DNA of 64,000 nt. Source: Edwardsiella anguillarum ET080813. Its GTDB lineage: Bacteria > Pseudomonadota > Gammaproteobacteria > Enterobacterales > Enterobacteriaceae. A program made the translations under genes and the position numbers. The stretch covers positions 1,860,001 through 1,924,000 of the forward strand of contig NZ_CP006664.1 of NCBI RefSeq assembly GCF_000264765.2. Direction: 5' to 3'. Positions 9,952 to 20,161 of the stretch are shown in pieces. The notes under the pieces were generated by a model, which searched no databases, was not told where the DNA came from, and was given only the letters and a program-made list of their open reading frames with translations. Positions within the stretch are counted from its first letter, which is position 1, and the number at the start of each line of letters is the position of its first letter.

Positions 9952-10905
9952 TTACGCTTTCTGGCTGTAGACGGCATCGAGGATGGCACGCGCGCCGCGC
10001 GCCAGCAGCTCATCGGCTAGCGCGGTGCCCATCGCCTCCGCCTGCGCCAGCGGGCCGCGCCGTTCGCCGCGAATCATCAGCGAGCCGTCAGGCGCACCGA
10101 CCAGCGCGCGTAGCCACAGCTGGTCGCCGTCGATTTCGGCATAGCTGCCAATAGGCACCTGGCAGCCGCCTTCTAGACGCGTGTTCATCGCCCGCTCGGC
10201 GCAGACGCGCAGCGCGGTATCGGCATGGTTGAGCGGTGCCAGCAGGCGGCGGGTGGCGCTGTCCGCCAACCGGCACTCGATACCGACGGCGCCCTGACCG
10301 ACGGCGGGCAGCGACTGCTCCGGCGTCAGCGGCGTACGGATGCGATTTTCCAGCTGCAGACGCTTCAGACCGGCGGCGGCCAGGATAATGGCGTCATAGT
10401 CACCGGCATCCAGTTTAGCCAGGCGGGTGCCGACGTTGCCGCGCAGATCGCGGATCTGCAAATCCGGACGCGCCGCGCGCAGCTGACACTGGCGGCGCAG
10501 GCTGGAGGTGCCGACGACGCTGCCGGGCGGCAGCTGATCTAGCGAGGCAAAGCGCGGTGAGACAAAGGCATCGCGCGGATCTTCGCGCTGGCAGATGGTC
10601 GCCAGCCCCAGGCCGTCGGGGAAGGCGACCGGCACATCTTTCATGGAGTGCACGGCGATATCGGCCCGTCCCTCCAGCAGCGCCAGCTCCAGCTCTTTCA
10701 CGAACAGCCCCTTGCCGCCGACTTTGGCCAGCGGGGTATCCAGCAAAACGTCGCCCCGGGTGACCATAGGCACCAGCGCTATCGTCAGCTGCGGCCAGTG
10801 GGCCAGCAGCTGATCCCGGACGTAGTGTGCCTGCCACAGTGCCAGCGGGCTCTGGCGCGTTGCGATACGCAGCGTGGGCTGCGTTGCCGTTGTCATTGAT
10901 TGCAT
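9952..10905 (-). CDS. hemC: Porphobilinogen deaminase HemC
   Basis: HemC joins four porphobilinogens into hydroxymethylbilane in the cytoplasm. The chosen start gives 317 residues; E. coli has 313. It carries [24 protein letters not shown] and EGGCQVPIG, whose cysteine holds the dipyrromethane cofactor. The open frame extends upstream to 11169, but AAGGGA seven bases before ATG 10905 fits best. ATG 10896 is an alternative. It heads the hemCDXY operon and is divergent from cyaA, as in E. coli. Confidence 0.95.
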   Translation of the reverse strand: MQSMTTATQPTLRIATRQSPLALWQAHYVRDQLLAHWPQLTIALVPMVTRGDVLLDTPLAKVGGKGLFVKELELALLEGRADIAVHSMKDVPVAFPDGLGLATICQREDPRDAFVSPRFASLDQLPPGSVVGTSSLRRQCQLRAARPDLQIRDLRGNVGTRLAKLDAGDYDAIILAAAGLKRLQLENRIRTPLTPEQSLPAVGQGAVGIECRLADSATRRLLAPLNHADTALRVCAERAMNTRLEGGCQVPIGSYAEIDGDQLWLRALVGAPDGSLMIRGERRGPLAQAEAMGTALADELLARGARAILDAVYSQKA

Positions 10906-10982
10906 GTGAATATCCCTTATTTGCCTAGGCGTCATCCTACCATGTTGTTGCATGGGCATGCAGCGTACGCGCACGGAAGGTG

Positions 10983-11012
10983 AGTATAGAAGGGGGCGGG
11001 AAAATGCGTTGG
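10983..11012 (-). promoter_or_regulatory. Probable hemC promoter
   Basis: On the minus strand TATACT (plus 10983-10988) makes a good -10 box about 78 bases before the hemC start. The -35 region (CCAACG or nearby) is weak. The promoter lies back to back with that of cyaA in the roughly 300-base intergenic region, which otherwise shows only the cyaA control elements. Confidence 0.45.
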
Positions 11013-11071
11013 AAAAGCCGGAAAGATCAATGATAAGAGGAGCGCAATAGTAAGTGTGTGGTTTTTGTATC

Positions 11072-11107
11072 TTTACGGTCAATCGGCAAGGTGTTAAATT
11101 GATCACG
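11072..11107 (+). promoter_or_regulatory. cyaA promoter with overlapping CRP operator
   Basis: The -35 is TTTACG (11072-11077) and the -10 is TTAAAT (11094-11099), with a 16-base spacer. A CRP site, TGTTA-N6-TCACG (11092-11107), covers the -10. In E. coli cyaA the same arrangement makes cAMP-CRP a repressor of its own cyclase, and the core AAATTGATCACG looks identical to my memory of the E. coli site. Confidence 0.8.
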
Positions 11108-11206
11108 TTTCCAGCAATTTCCCATCTATCATTACTATTAATAAAACCACCGTTGGGGCGTGGAAACAAGTCTCCCTTCGTACACCAGAAAATCAGGCGA
11201 AACGTC

Positions 11207-13762
11207 TTGTACCTCTATATCGAGACACTGAAGCAACGACTGGACGCGATTAACCAACTGCGGGTTGATCGGGCGCTGTCGGCGATGGGCCCCGCGTTTC
11301 AGCAGGTATATACGCTGCTGCCTACCTTATTGCATTTTCACCATCCGCTGATGCCGGGCTACCTGGAGGGTAACGTTCCTCACGGGATCTGCTTCTTTAC
11401 GCCGGATGAGCCACAGCAGAACTATTTGCTGCATCTGGAGCAGCGTGCGCCGGGTAGTATTCCACCGGTGACGGGGTCGGATCAGATGCCGATTACCGGA
11501 CTGTACACCATGGGCAGCACCTCCTCCATCGGCCAGAGCTGTAGCTCTGACTTGGATATCTGGGTCTGTCACCACTCCTGGCTTGACGCCTGCGAGCGTA
11601 GTCAGCTGCAGCAGAAGTGTACGCTGCTGGAGGAGTGGGCGGCGTCGCTTGGGGTTGAGGTCAGCTTTTTCCTGATCGATGAGAACCGGTTTCGCCACAA
11701 CGAAAGCGGTAGCCTGGGGGGGGAGGACTGCGGCTCAACCCAGCATATTCTGCTGCTGGATGAGTTTTACCGCACCGCCGTTCGTCTGGCCGGCAAGCGT
11801 ATTCTGTGGAGCATGGTGCCCTGTGAAGAGGAGGAGCACTACGATGAGTATGTGCTGTCACTCTACGCGCAGGGGGCGCTGACGCCCAACGAGTGGCTCG
11901 ATCTCGGCGGGCTGAGCTCGCTGTCGGCGGAGGAGTACTTTGGCGCCAGCCTGTGGCAGCTGTATAAAAGTATCGACTCCCCCTACAAGGCGGTGCTGAA
12001 AACCCTGCTGCTGGAGGCCTACTCCTGGGAGTATCCCAATACCGAGCTGCTGGCGATGGACATTAAGCAGCGTCTGCATAAAGGGGAGATCGTCTCTTTC
12101 GGCCTCGATTCCTATTGCATGATGCTGGATCGGGTTACCCATTATCTGGAGCAGATCGGCGATCATGCCCGCCTCGACCTGGCGCGTCGCTGTTTTTATC
12201 TCAAGGTGTGCGAAAAGATGTCGCGCGCTCGCGCCTGCGTCGGCTGGCGTCGGGAGATCCTCAGTCAGCTGGTGGCTCACTGGGGCTGGGATGAGGCGCT
12301 GATCCGTTCGCTCGACAACCGCGCCAACTGGAAGATCGGCCAGGTGCGCGAGGCGCATAATGAACTGCTGGATGCGATGATGCAAAGCTATCGCAACCTG
12401 ATCCGCTTCGCGCGTCGCAATAACCTGAGCGTCAGCGCCAGCCCGCAGGATATAGGGGTGCTGACCCGTAAGCTGTACGCCGCCTTTGAGGCGTTGCCGG
12501 GCAAGGTGACGCTGGTGAATCCGCAGATCTCGCCGGATCTGTCCGAGCGCGATCTGACCTTTATCTATGTGCCGATTGGGCGCGCCAATCGCAGCGGCTG
12601 GTACCTGTACAACCAGGCGCCGACCATCGACAGCATCGTCAGCCATCAGCCGCTGGAGTATAACCGCTACCTGAATAAGCTGGTGGCCTGGGCCTATTTT
12701 AACGGTTTGCTGACGGAAGAGACCCGTCTGCATATCAAGGCGAACAGCAGCCAGTGCGATCTGAACAAGCTGCGGGAGCTGGTGCGCGATGTCTCCAACC
12801 ACTTCCCGCTGCGCCTCTCTGCGCCGACGCCCAAGGCGCTGTATAGCCCGTGCGAGATCCGCCATTTGGCGATCATTGTCAATCTGGAGCACGATCCTAC
12901 CGCCACCTTCAGCAATCAGGTGGTGCACTTTGATTTCCGTCAGCTGGATGTCTTTAGCTTCGGCGAACAGCAGCAGTGTCTGGTCGGCAGCGTCGATCTG
13001 CTGTACCGCAACTCGTGGAATGAGGTGCGAACCCTGCACTTTAGCGGCGAGCAGGCGGTGCTGGAGGCGTTGAAGACCATCCTGGGCAAGATGCACCAGG
13101 ATGCCGCGCCGCCGGAGGCCGTAGAGGTGTTCTGCTATAGCCGCCATCTGCGCGGGCTGATCCGCACCCGGCTACAGCAGCTGGTTTCGGAGTGTATCGA
13201 TCTGCGCCTTTCCAGCAGCCGCCAGGAGCCGGGGCGCTTCAAGGCGGTGCGAGTGGCCGGCCAGACCTGGGGGCTCTTCTTCGAACGGCTGAGCGTATCG
13301 GTGCAAAAGCTGGAAAATGCGGTCGAATTTTATGGCGCCATCTCCAACAATAAGCTGCACGGTCTGTCGATGCAGGTGGAGACCGATCAGGCACACCTGC
13401 CGGCGGTGGTCGATGGCTATGCCAGTGAAGGGATCATTCAGTTCTTTTTTGAGGACGGCGAGCGCGACGGCTTTAATATATACATTCTGGATGAGTCCAA
13501 CCGCGTCGAGGTGTATCACCACTGCGAGGGCAGTAAAGAGGAGCTGGTACGCGATGTCAGCCGCTTCTATTCGTCATCACACGATCGCTTTACCTATGGC
13601 TCCAGCTTTATCAACTTCAACCTGCCGCAGTTTTATCAGATCGTCACGGTGGCGGGGCGGGCGCAGGTGATCCCATTCCGCAGCAAGGCGATGACGCCGC
13701 CTGGCGCAGAGACGGAAGGCGACGGCGCCGCCGCGCCGCGCCAGCAGTTCAAGGTGTATTGA
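11207..13762 (+). CDS. cyaA: Class I adenylate cyclase CyaA
   Basis: CyaA makes cAMP from ATP and feeds CRP-dependent catabolite control. The product is 851 residues (E. coli 848). The catalytic N-terminal half contains [18 protein letters not shown], with metal-binding acidic residues near Asp115 and Asp117. The C-terminal half is the region regulated by the sugar phosphotransferase system. The start is the rare TTG at 11207, which gives [10 protein letters not shown] as in E. coli; the frame is open from 11054, but that extension matches nothing. TTG limits expression, in keeping with CRP autorepression. Confidence 0.95.
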   Translation: MYLYIETLKQRLDAINQLRVDRALSAMGPAFQQVYTLLPTLLHFHHPLMPGYLEGNVPHGICFFTPDEPQQNYLLHLEQRAPGSIPPVTGSDQMPITGLYTMGSTSSIGQSCSSDLDIWVCHHSWLDACERSQLQQKCTLLEEWAASLGVEVSFFLIDENRFRHNESGSLGGEDCGSTQHILLLDEFYRTAVRLAGKRILWSMVPCEEEEHYDEYVLSLYAQGALTPNEWLDLGGLSSLSAEEYFGASLWQLYKSIDSPYKAVLKTLLLEAYSWEYPNTELLAMDIKQRLHKGEIVSFGLDSYCMMLDRVTHYLEQIGDHARLDLARRCFYLKVCEKMSRARACVGWRREILSQLVAHWGWDEALIRSLDNRANWKIGQVREAHNELLDAMMQSYRNLIRFARRNNLSVSASPQDIGVLTRKLYAAFEALPGKVTLVNPQISPDLSERDLTFIYVPIGRANRSGWYLYNQAPTIDSIVSHQPLEYNRYLNKLVAWAYFNGLLTEETRLHIKANSSQCDLNKLRELVRDVSNHFPLRLSAPTPKALYSPCEIRHLAIIVNLEHDPTATFSNQVVHFDFRQLDVFSFGEQQQCLVGSVDLLYRNSWNEVRTLHFSGEQAVLEALKTILGKMHQDAAPPEAVEVFCYSRHLRGLIRTRLQQLVSECIDLRLSSSRQEPGRFKAVRVAGQTWGLFFERLSVSVQKLENAVEFYGAISNNKLHGLSMQVETDQAHLPAVVDGYASEGIIQFFFEDGERDGFNIYILDESNRVEVYHHCEGSKEELVRDVSRFYSSSHDRFTYGSSFINFNLPQFYQIVTVAGRAQVIPFRSKAMTPPGAETEGDGAAAPRQQFKVY

Positions 13763-13769
13763 ATCCCGT

Positions 13770-14093
13770 CTAGAGATCCAGCGCCACCGGCACACCGGCC
13801 TGGGCGCTGCATGCCTCATTCAGTACCTGATGAAGGGGCGCGCCGCTGCGTGAGCAGCGCCATTGTCCGTCACGGTAGTCAAAGTGGTAGCCCCCGGCGC
13901 GCGTCGCCAGCCAGATCTGGTGCAGAGGCTCTTGGCGATTAATCACGATTTTACTGCCGTTCTCAAAGCTCAGCGTCATGACGCCGCCGTTGGTCTCACA
14001 GTCAATATCCGCATCGCTCTGGCAGGCGTCCAGCGCCTCTTCCAGTGCCTGCATCAGCCCGTCGGCCAACAGATGAAACTCGCTGTCATTCAT
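13770..14093 (-). CDS. cyaY: Frataxin-like iron protein CyaY
   Basis: CyaY binds iron and modulates Fe-S cluster assembly by IscS/IscU. It is 107 residues with the acidic first helix ([18 protein letters not shown]) and the conserved core [27 protein letters not shown] 14093 follows AGGAA by six bases; an ATG two codons earlier is less likely. It converges on cyaA, with seven bases between the stops, and is divergent from lptM. Confidence 0.95.
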   Translation of the reverse strand: MNDSEFHLLADGLMQALEEALDACQSDADIDCETNGGVMTLSFENGSKIVINRQEPLHQIWLATRAGGYHFDYRDGQWRCSRSGAPLHQVLNEACSAQAGVPVALDL

Positions 14094-14170
14094 AATCATT
14101 TCCTATTGCTTTTCAGTATCCAACTGCGATTATAGAAAGCTTGAACCGAGGAATCACAGGCATTAATACA

Positions 14171-14398
14171 ATGAACAGACAATTCCGTAGTGCGCTGTTG
14201 GTGCTGTGTGCCGCGACGCTGGGCGGATGCGGGCTGAAAGGGCCGCTGTACTTCCCCCCTGCGCAGCAGGCACCGGCGGCGCAAAAGGCGCCGGACGCCT
14301 ATAGCGTGCAGGCGCCGTCCCATGAGCCGGCCGCCCAGACGCCGAATACGCAGACGCCGAATACGGCACCCGCCGCCGAGGTCGGGAAAGCCCACTGA
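14171..14398 (+). CDS. lptM: LPS-assembly lipoprotein LptM (YifL)
   Basis: A 75-residue lipoprotein. The signal peptide is followed by lipobox LGGC with Cys at about residue 20, then the family signature GLKGPLYFPPA. The remaining tail is Pro/Ala/Thr-rich and disordered, with a short PNTQ repeat. In E. coli LptM binds the LptDE translocon and helps LptD disulfide maturation. A TTG at 14141 would extend the frame, but ATG 14171 places the signal peptide correctly. It lies 57 bases before dapF. Confidence 0.9.
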   Translation: MNRQFRSALLVLCAATLGGCGLKGPLYFPPAQQAPAAQKAPDAYSVQAPSHEPAAQTPNTQTPNTAPAAEVGKAH

Positions 14399-14455
14399 GT
14401 TGCGCACCGTGTGCCAAGGGTAGACGTTTGCAGGTATTCATCAAGGGGTAGGGAC

Positions 14456-15280
14456 ATGCAGTTTGCCAAGATGCACGGGTTGGGTAATGATTTTATGGTG
14501 GTGGATGCCGTCACCCAAAACGTTTACTTTTCACCGGAGTTGATCCGCCGCCTGGCCGACAGGCATACCGGAGTCGGATTCGATCAGCTGTTGGTGGTTG
14601 AACCGCCCTACGATCCCGATCTGGACTTTCACTATCGCATCTTTAACGCCGACGGCAGCGAGGTCGCGCAGTGCGGCAATGGGGCGCGCTGCTTTGCCCG
14701 TTTTGTTCGGATCAAGGGGCTGACCAACCGGCGCGATATCCGCGTCAGCACCCAGAATGGCCGCATGACGCTGCACGTCGGCGAGGACGATCGGGTGACG
14801 GTCAATATGGGAGAGCCGCAGTTTGAGCCGGGGCGTATCCCGTTCAAAGCCGCCAAGGCGGAGAAAACCTATATTTTACGCGTGGCGCAGCAGACCGTGC
14901 TGTGCGGCGCGGTCTCGATGGGAAACCCTCACTGTGTCCTGCAGGTTGAGGACGTCAGCCAGGCTCAGGTTGAGCTGCTGGGGCCGGTGCTGGAAAGCCA
15001 TGAGCGCTTTCCTGAGCGGGTAAACGTTGGCTTTATGCAGGTGGTCGAGCGCGGCCATATCCGGCTACGGGTATATGAGCGCGGCGCCGGCGAGACGCAG
15101 GCCTGCGGCAGCGGCGCCTGTGCGGCGGTAGCCGTGGGGATCCAGCAGGGACTGCTGGATGAGCAGGTGCAGGTTGATCTGCCCGGCGGTACCCTGCACA
15201 TCCGTTGGCCGGGGCCGGGGATGCCGCTGTTGATGACCGGACCTGCCGCCCACGTCTATGATGGATTCATCCATTTGTAA
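14456..15280 (+). CDS. dapF: Diaminopimelate epimerase DapF
   Basis: DapF converts LL- to meso-diaminopimelate for lysine and peptidoglycan. The 274-residue product equals the family length and has both catalytic cysteines, Cys73 in CGNGARCF and Cys217 in [11 protein letters not shown] 14456 follows a purine-rich GGGGTAGGG. It starts the dapF-yigA-xerC-yigB cluster, with 13 bases to yigA. Confidence 0.97.
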   Translation: MQFAKMHGLGNDFMVVDAVTQNVYFSPELIRRLADRHTGVGFDQLLVVEPPYDPDLDFHYRIFNADGSEVAQCGNGARCFARFVRIKGLTNRRDIRVSTQNGRMTLHVGEDDRVTVNMGEPQFEPGRIPFKAAKAEKTYILRVAQQTVLCGAVSMGNPHCVLQVEDVSQAQVELLGPVLESHERFPERVNVGFMQVVERGHIRLRVYERGAGETQACGSGACAAVAVGIQQGLLDEQVQVDLPGGTLHIRWPGPGMPLLMTGPAAHVYDGFIHL

Positions 15281-15293
15281 ACGGTAGGTAGCT

Positions 15294-15998
15294 ATGAGCG
15301 AGAGGGATAGCCGCGACCTCCTTCAGCCGTCGCTGGCGGATGAGCAGGTTGTGGCCTATTTGCAGCAGCACCCTGATTTTTTTATTCGTAATGCCCGCCA
15401 GGTGGAGCAGATGATGATCCCGCACCCGGTGCGGGGAGCCGTCTCTCTGCTGGAGTGGCAGCTGGGCCGCCAGCGCCGGCAGATAGCCGTGCTGGATCAG
15501 GAGATTGAACAGCTCATCACGCTGGCGCGAGATAACGAGCGGCTGTTCGGCAGCCTGCTGGCGCTGCAGGGCCATCTGGCATCGGCGCAAGATATGGACG
15601 ACTTTTTGCAGCGCCTACAGCGCTGGGCCCGTTCGCTGGGGCTGTCCGGTGCCTATATCCGTCTGTTCGCCGATCGCTGGCGCCTTGGCGCGCCGTCGCG
15701 CTTTTCCCACCTGGCGATCGCCCGGTCAGACGTAGAGCTGCTGCGCATTCAGCGCCTGGGCGATGCCAGCCACTATTTGGGGAGCCTGAACGGCCAGGAG
15801 CTGCTGCTGCTGCTGCCGCAGGCGCGCCACGTGGGGTCGGTTGCCCTCTCGCTGATGGGGGATTTCGCCGATCTGGGGCTGCTGGTGTTCACCAGCGCCG
15901 ATGCACAGCACTATCAGCAGGGCATGGGAACGGCGCTGCTGGAGCAGCTGGCGCGGCTGATCCCGCCGATGCTGACCCGCTGGATCGAGCGGCAATGA
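15294..15998 (+). CDS. yigA: DUF484 family protein YigA
   Basis: A 234-residue soluble protein of the DUF484 family (E. coli YigA, 235). The N-terminus contains [15 protein letters not shown], followed by a coiled-coil segment near residues 60-95 and a GAF-like C-terminal half. Its function is not established. The constant position between dapF and xerC, with a four-base overlap with xerC, suggests a link with the recombinase's expression. Confidence 0.93.
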   Translation: MSERDSRDLLQPSLADEQVVAYLQQHPDFFIRNARQVEQMMIPHPVRGAVSLLEWQLGRQRRQIAVLDQEIEQLITLARDNERLFGSLLALQGHLASAQDMDDFLQRLQRWARSLGLSGAYIRLFADRWRLGAPSRFSHLAIARSDVELLRIQRLGDASHYLGSLNGQELLLLLPQARHVGSVALSLMGDFADLGLLVFTSADAQHYQQGMGTALLEQLARLIPPMLTRWIERQ

Positions 15999-16906
15999 CG
16001 CCCCTGCCCGAGGCGCTGAGTACGCCCGTCGCCGCGTTTCTGCAGATGATGCGCGTTGAGCGTCAGCTCAGCCCGCGTACGGTTGAAACCTATCGCCGCC
16101 AGCTGGCGGCGAGCGCGGCGCTGTTGCTCGAAGGCGGTCTCTGCGACTGGGCGGCGCTGGATACGACGCGGGTGCGTTCGCTGGTGGCGCGCAGCCGTCG
16201 TCAGGGACTTGAGCCGGCCAGTCTGGCGCTGCGCCTGTCGGCGCTGCGCAGTTTTTTGGACTGGCAGGTCAGCCGCGGCGCGCTGACGGCCAATCCGGCC
16301 AAAGGCGTCTCTGCGCCGCGCCAGGGGCGCCATCTGCCCAAGAACCTGGATGTGGACGACGTTAATCGACTGCTGGATATCGATGAGGGCGATATGCTGG
16401 CTGTACGCGATCGCGCGATGCTGGAGGTGATGTACGGCGGCGGTCTGCGTCTGTCGGAGCTGGTCGGCCTGGACTGTCGCCACGTCGATCTGACGACGGG
16501 CGAGGTCTGGGTGCTGGGAAAGGGCAGCAAAGAGCGCCGGCTGCCGGTGGGGCGAGAGGCGGTGCGCTGGCTGCAGAAGTGGCTGTCGCTGCGTTTGTCG
16601 CTGCAGCCGCAGGATGATGCGCTGTTTGTCTCGCGCCTCGGGGGGCGTATTTCACCGCGCAGCGTGCAGAAGCGTTTTGCGGAGTGGGGGGTGAGGCAGG
16701 GTGTGACCAGCCATATTCATCCCCATAAGCTGCGTCACTCCTTTGCTACCCATATGCTGGAGTCCAGCGGCGATCTGCGCGCGGTACAGGAGCTGTTAGG
16801 GCACGCCAACCTCTCGACGACGCAAATCTATACCCATCTCGATTTTCAGCATTTGGCTACCGTGTACGATGCCGCGCATCCGCGCGCCAAAAGAGGGAAA
16901 ACCTGA
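15995..16906 (+). CDS. xerC: Tyrosine recombinase XerC
   Basis: With XerD and FtsK this resolves chromosome dimers at dif. The 303-residue product has the N-terminal SAM-like domain (about 10-95) and the catalytic domain with all six residues: Arg152, Lys176, His244, Arg247, His270 and Tyr279, each offset by four from E. coli. It overlaps yigA by four bases and yigB by one. It is a core chromosomal gene, not a sign of a mobile element. Confidence 0.97.
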   Translation: MTPLPEALSTPVAAFLQMMRVERQLSPRTVETYRRQLAASAALLLEGGLCDWAALDTTRVRSLVARSRRQGLEPASLALRLSALRSFLDWQVSRGALTANPAKGVSAPRQGRHLPKNLDVDDVNRLLDIDEGDMLAVRDRAMLEVMYGGGLRLSELVGLDCRHVDLTTGEVWVLGKGSKERRLPVGREAVRWLQKWLSLRLSLQPQDDALFVSRLGGRISPRSVQKRFAEWGVRQGVTSHIHPHKLRHSFATHMLESSGDLRAVQELLGHANLSTTQIYTHLDFQHLATVYDAAHPRAKRGKT

Positions 16907-17622
16907 TGCACTTTTACCGCCCGTTACAGCGTCCTGCCGCGCTGACCTTTGACTTGGATGATACGCTGTACGATAACCATCCGGTGATTGTGCGCAGCGA
17001 GCAGGCCGCGCTGGATTTTTTACGCCGCCGCTTTCCCGCCCTGCAGGATTTCCAGAGCGCTGACTGGCAGCGCCTGCGCGCCGAACTGCGTGCCAGCGAT
17101 CCGGAAATCTACCACGACGTGACCCAGTGGCGCTGGCGTACGGTGTACGAGGCGCTGTGGCGCGCCGGGCTGAGTCCGGCGTACTGCCACGACGGCGCCG
17201 ATGAGGCGATGGCCCACTTTGCGCAATGGCGCAGTCGTATCGCGATCTCTTCGGGGACGCACCAGACGCTGAAGGCGCTGGCGGCGCGCCTGCCGCTGGC
17301 GGCGATCACCAACGGCAACGCCGACCCGGCGCGCTGCGGTCTGGGCGCGTACTTTCGCTTTGTGCTGCGCGCCGGGCCGGACGGGCGCGCCAAGCCCTAC
17401 AGTGACATGTATCTGGCCGCCGCCCAGCGTTTGGGCCTGACGCCCGGGCAGATCCTGCACGTGGGCGACGATCTGACGACCGACGTCGCCGGCGCCGTGC
17501 GCAGCGGTATGCAGGCCTGCTGGGTGAACGATCGCGGTCGCTCGCTGCTGTGCGCCGCCGATGGGCGCCTGCTACCCCACGTCGAGATTTCGCGGTTGGA
17601 TTCGCTGCTCGCACTGATATAA
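16906..17622 (+). CDS. yigB: HAD-family FMN phosphatase YigB
   Basis: A 238-residue haloacid-dehalogenase-type phosphatase, equal in length to E. coli YigB, which dephosphorylates FMN. Motif I is [10 protein letters not shown] (residues 15-24), motif II the AITNGN block, and motif [21 protein letters not shown] overlaps the xerC stop. The uvrD promoter and SOS operator lie across and just after its 3' end. Confidence 0.95.
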   Translation: MHFYRPLQRPAALTFDLDDTLYDNHPVIVRSEQAALDFLRRRFPALQDFQSADWQRLRAELRASDPEIYHDVTQWRWRTVYEALWRAGLSPAYCHDGADEAMAHFAQWRSRIAISSGTHQTLKALAARLPLAAITNGNADPARCGLGAYFRFVLRAGPDGRAKPYSDMYLAAAQRLGLTPGQILHVGDDLTTDVAGAVRSGMQACWVNDRGRSLLCAADGRLLPHVEISRLDSLLALI

Positions 17623-17651
17623 TTCCCGACAGCTTCTGTATAAATCTCCAG
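17596..17651 (+). promoter_or_regulatory. uvrD promoter and LexA operator
   Basis: The -35 is TTGGAT (17596-17601), the -10 is TATAAT (17618-17623), and the spacer is 16 bases. The -10 overlaps the yigB stop codon. Just downstream, CTG-N10-CAG (17636-17651) fits the LexA consensus. An operator after the start site is also the E. coli uvrD arrangement, so SOS induction is expected. Confidence 0.85.
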
Positions 17652-17698
17652 TGAAATGGTGTCGATGGCGCCATTTTCCCAGCCAAAAGACGGTGCCT

Positions 17699-19858
17699 AT
17701 GGATGTATCTGATCTGCTTGACAGCCTGAACGATAAACAGCGCGAGGCGGTAGCCGCGCCGCGCAGCAACCTGCTGGTGCTGGCCGGTGCAGGCAGCGGT
17801 AAGACCCGCGTTCTGGTGCACCGTATCGCCTGGCTATTGGCGGTAGAAAACTGTTCGCCGTTCTCCATCATGGCGGTCACCTTTACCAATAAGGCGGCGG
17901 CGGAAATGCGGCACCGTATTGAGGCGCTGATCGGTACCAGCCAAGGGGGGATGTGGATCGGCACCTTCCACGGCCTGGCGCACCGCCTGCTGCGCGCCCA
18001 CCATCTGGATGCCGGCCTGCCGCAGGACTTTCAAATCCTCGATAGCGAAGATCAGCTGCGCCTGCTGAAGCGCCTGATCAAGGCCATGAATCTGGATGAG
18101 AAGCAGTGGCCAGCGCGCCAGGGCATGTGGTACATCAACGGCAAGAAAGATGATGGGCTGCGTCCGCAGCACATTGAAAGCTATGGTAATCCAGTGGAAC
18201 AAACCTGGCTGCGCATCTATCAGGCCTATCAGGAAGCCTGCGATCGCGCGGGGCTGGTGGACTTTGCCGAACTGCTGCTGCGCGCGCATGAGCTGTGGCT
18301 GCATAAGCCCCAGATTCTGGAGCACTATCGCGCCCGCTTTAACAATATCCTGGTGGATGAGTTCCAGGATACCAACCGTATTCAGTATGCCTGGATTCGC
18401 ATGCTGGCCGGTGACAGCGGCAGGGTGATGATCGTCGGCGATGACGATCAGTCGATCTATGGCTGGCGCGGCGCCCAGGTAGAGAACATTCAGAAATTTC
18501 TCGACGATTTCCCCGGTGCACAGACGATTCGCCTGGAGCAGAACTACCGCTCCAGCGGCAATATCCTGCGCGCGGCCAACGCGCTGATCGAAAATAACGA
18601 TGGGCGTCTGGGTAAAAAGCTGTGGACGGAGGACGGTGAAGGGGAGCCGATTTCCCTGTATTGCGCGTTCAATGAGTTGGATGAGGCGCGCTTCGTAGTT
18701 AACCGAATCAAGGCCTGGCAGGATAACGGCGGCGCCCTGAAAGAGTGCGCCATCCTGTACCGCAGTAACGCCCAGTCCCGCGTGCTGGAGGAGGCGCTGC
18801 TGCAGGCGGCGACGCCCTATCGGATTTATGGGGGAATGCGTTTCTTCGAGCGTCAGGAGATCAAAGATGCGCTGGCCTACCTGCGCCTGCTGTCCAACCG
18901 TAACGATGACGCCGCCTTTGAGCGGGTGGTGAATACGCCGGTGCGCGGCATCGGCGATCGGACGCTGGACGTGGTGCGTCAGACGGCCCGCGATCGTCAG
19001 CTTACCCTGTGGCAGGCGACCCGCGCGTTGCTTCAGGAGCAGGTGTTTCCGGGGCGCGCCGCCAATGCGCTGCGCCGTTTTCTGGAGCTGATTGAGGCGC
19101 TGGCGCAGGACAGCGACGACCTTCCGCTGCACGTGCAGACCGATCGGGTGATCCGTGACTCCGGGCTGCGTCAGATGTATGAGCAGGAGAAAGGCGAGAA
19201 AGGACAGACGCGCATCGAAAACCTGGAGGAGCTGGTGACGGCAACGCGCCAGTTCAGCTATGAGGACGATGACGATCTGTCGCCGCTGCAGGCGTTTCTG
19301 TCTCATGCCGCCCTGGAGTCCGGCGAGGGGCAGGCCGATGCCTATCAGGACGCGGTACAGCTGATGACCCTGCACTCCGCCAAGGGGCTGGAGTTTCCCC
19401 TGGTTTTCATCGTTGGGATGGAGGAGGGGATGTTCCCCAGCCAGATGTCGCTGGATGAGGGGGGGCGGCTGGAGGAGGAGCGGCGCCTGGCCTACGTCGG
19501 CGTGACCCGGGCGATGCGTAAGCTGACCCTGACCTATGCGGAGAGTCGACGCCTGTACGGCAAAGAGGTGTATCATCGTCCGTCACGCTTTGTCGGCGAG
19601 CTGCCGGAGACGTGCGTAGAAGAGGTGCGCCTGCGTGCCAGCGTGACGCGCCCCGTCAGCCATGCGCGCATGGGGACGCCGTTAAGCCAGAGTGACAGCG
19701 GCTATCGTCTGGGGCAGCGCGTCACCCATGCCAAATTCGGCGAGGGGACGATTATTAACTTGGAGGGCAGCGGGGAGCATACCCGTTTACAGATCGCCTT
19801 TAAGGGCGAGGGGATTAAGTGGCTGGTCGCCGCGTATGCCCGCCTCGAGGTGCTGTAG
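17699..19858 (+). CDS. uvrD: DNA helicase II UvrD
   Basis: This superfamily 1 3'-5' helicase works in nucleotide excision repair and mismatch repair. It is 719 residues (E. coli 720). Motif I AGAGSGKTR lies near residues 30-38, motif II is VDEFQDTN, and later motifs include VGDDDQSIYGWRGA and LMTLHSAKGLEFP. The frame is open from 17651, but ATG 17699 gives the family start MDVSDLLDSLNDKQREAV. Confidence 0.97.
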   Translation: MDVSDLLDSLNDKQREAVAAPRSNLLVLAGAGSGKTRVLVHRIAWLLAVENCSPFSIMAVTFTNKAAAEMRHRIEALIGTSQGGMWIGTFHGLAHRLLRAHHLDAGLPQDFQILDSEDQLRLLKRLIKAMNLDEKQWPARQGMWYINGKKDDGLRPQHIESYGNPVEQTWLRIYQAYQEACDRAGLVDFAELLLRAHELWLHKPQILEHYRARFNNILVDEFQDTNRIQYAWIRMLAGDSGRVMIVGDDDQSIYGWRGAQVENIQKFLDDFPGAQTIRLEQNYRSSGNILRAANALIENNDGRLGKKLWTEDGEGEPISLYCAFNELDEARFVVNRIKAWQDNGGALKECAILYRSNAQSRVLEEALLQAATPYRIYGGMRFFERQEIKDALAYLRLLSNRNDDAAFERVVNTPVRGIGDRTLDVVRQTARDRQLTLWQATRALLQEQVFPGRAANALRRFLELIEALAQDSDDLPLHVQTDRVIRDSGLRQMYEQEKGEKGQTRIENLEELVTATRQFSYEDDDDLSPLQAFLSHAALESGEGQADAYQDAVQLMTLHSAKGLEFPLVFIVGMEEGMFPSQMSLDEGGRLEEERRLAYVGVTRAMRKLTLTYAESRRLYGKEVYHRPSRFVGELPETCVEEVRLRASVTRPVSHARMGTPLSQSDSGYRLGQRVTHAKFGEGTIINLEGSGEHTRLQIAFKGEGIKWLVAAYARLEVL

Positions 19859-19877
19859 GGATGACGCCGAGTTGTGC

Positions 19878-19898
19878 AAGCCTGTTGACAGGCTTTTT
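19878..19898 (+). terminator. uvrD terminator overlapping the corA -35
   Basis: AAGCCTG (19878-19884) and CAGGCTT (19889-19895) pair around loop TTGA, with T residues to 19898. The stem contains TTGACA, which also serves as a good -35 box for corA. Confidence 0.7.
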
Positions 19899-19914
19899 CC
19901 TGTCGGCGTAACAT
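19885..19914 (+). promoter_or_regulatory. corA promoter
   Basis: A consensus -35 TTGACA (19885-19890) and -10 TAACAT (19909-19914) are separated by 18 bases. Transcription would begin near 19921, leaving a leader of about 240 bases before the corA ATG. Confidence 0.65.
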
Positions 19915-19920
19915 GCGCGC

Positions 19921-20161
19921 ACGATTAATCTGTGAGGACATACGCCTTGGACACACCCAGTAGATGCTGGCTCATTGGACCCGTACGCGGGTACAACTTC
20001 TAAGGCTATCCACCGATGCTGATGGCCTTAGTGGTTGTCAGCGACCTTTAATGCGTCGCAGAGTCAGATCTTATATGGTCTGAAACAGGCAGGTGACGTA
20101 TTCCCGGTTTGTTTCCCGTGCTCCATGCGTGATCCTGAAGTCACCGCAACGGAGTTAAAGC
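19921..20161 (+). promoter_or_regulatory. Long corA leader RNA
   Basis: About 240 untranslated bases with several short hairpins and one candidate peptide. A pyrimidine-rich, weakly structured stretch (about 20095-20135) could serve Rho loading. Mg2+-dependent control of the corA leader is known in Salmonella; here it is inferred from the length and layout. Confidence 0.5.
19964..20083 (+). CDS. Candidate corL-like leader peptide of corA
   Basis: A 39-codon reading frame in the corA leader, rich in arginine (8 of 39). I see no strong Shine-Dalgarno sequence. Small hairpins overlap it: ACCCG/CGGGT (19979-19992) and a TAAGGC/GCCTTA pairing around 20001-20030. In Salmonella the corA leader carries corL, whose translation controls Rho-dependent termination before corA. 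The layout fits that model, but I cannot confirm that this is the same peptide. Confidence 0.4.
   Translation: MLAHWTRTRVQLLRLSTDADGLSGCQRPLMRRRVRSYMV

Noticed and set aside
11858-13147. 429-codon minus-strand frame across cyaA
   Set aside because: An antisense shadow of cyaA, rich in His/Gln/Arg, with no known motif.
15995-16906. Tyrosine recombinase as a sign of an integrated element
   Set aside because: It is XerC in its standard dapF-yigA-xerC-yigB setting; no attachment-site repeats are near the tRNAs.
17834-19576. 580-codon open frame on the minus strand across uvrD
   Set aside because: It mirrors uvrD codon structure in GC-rich DNA, has no ribosome binding site and no recognisable domain. 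uvrD itself is certain.
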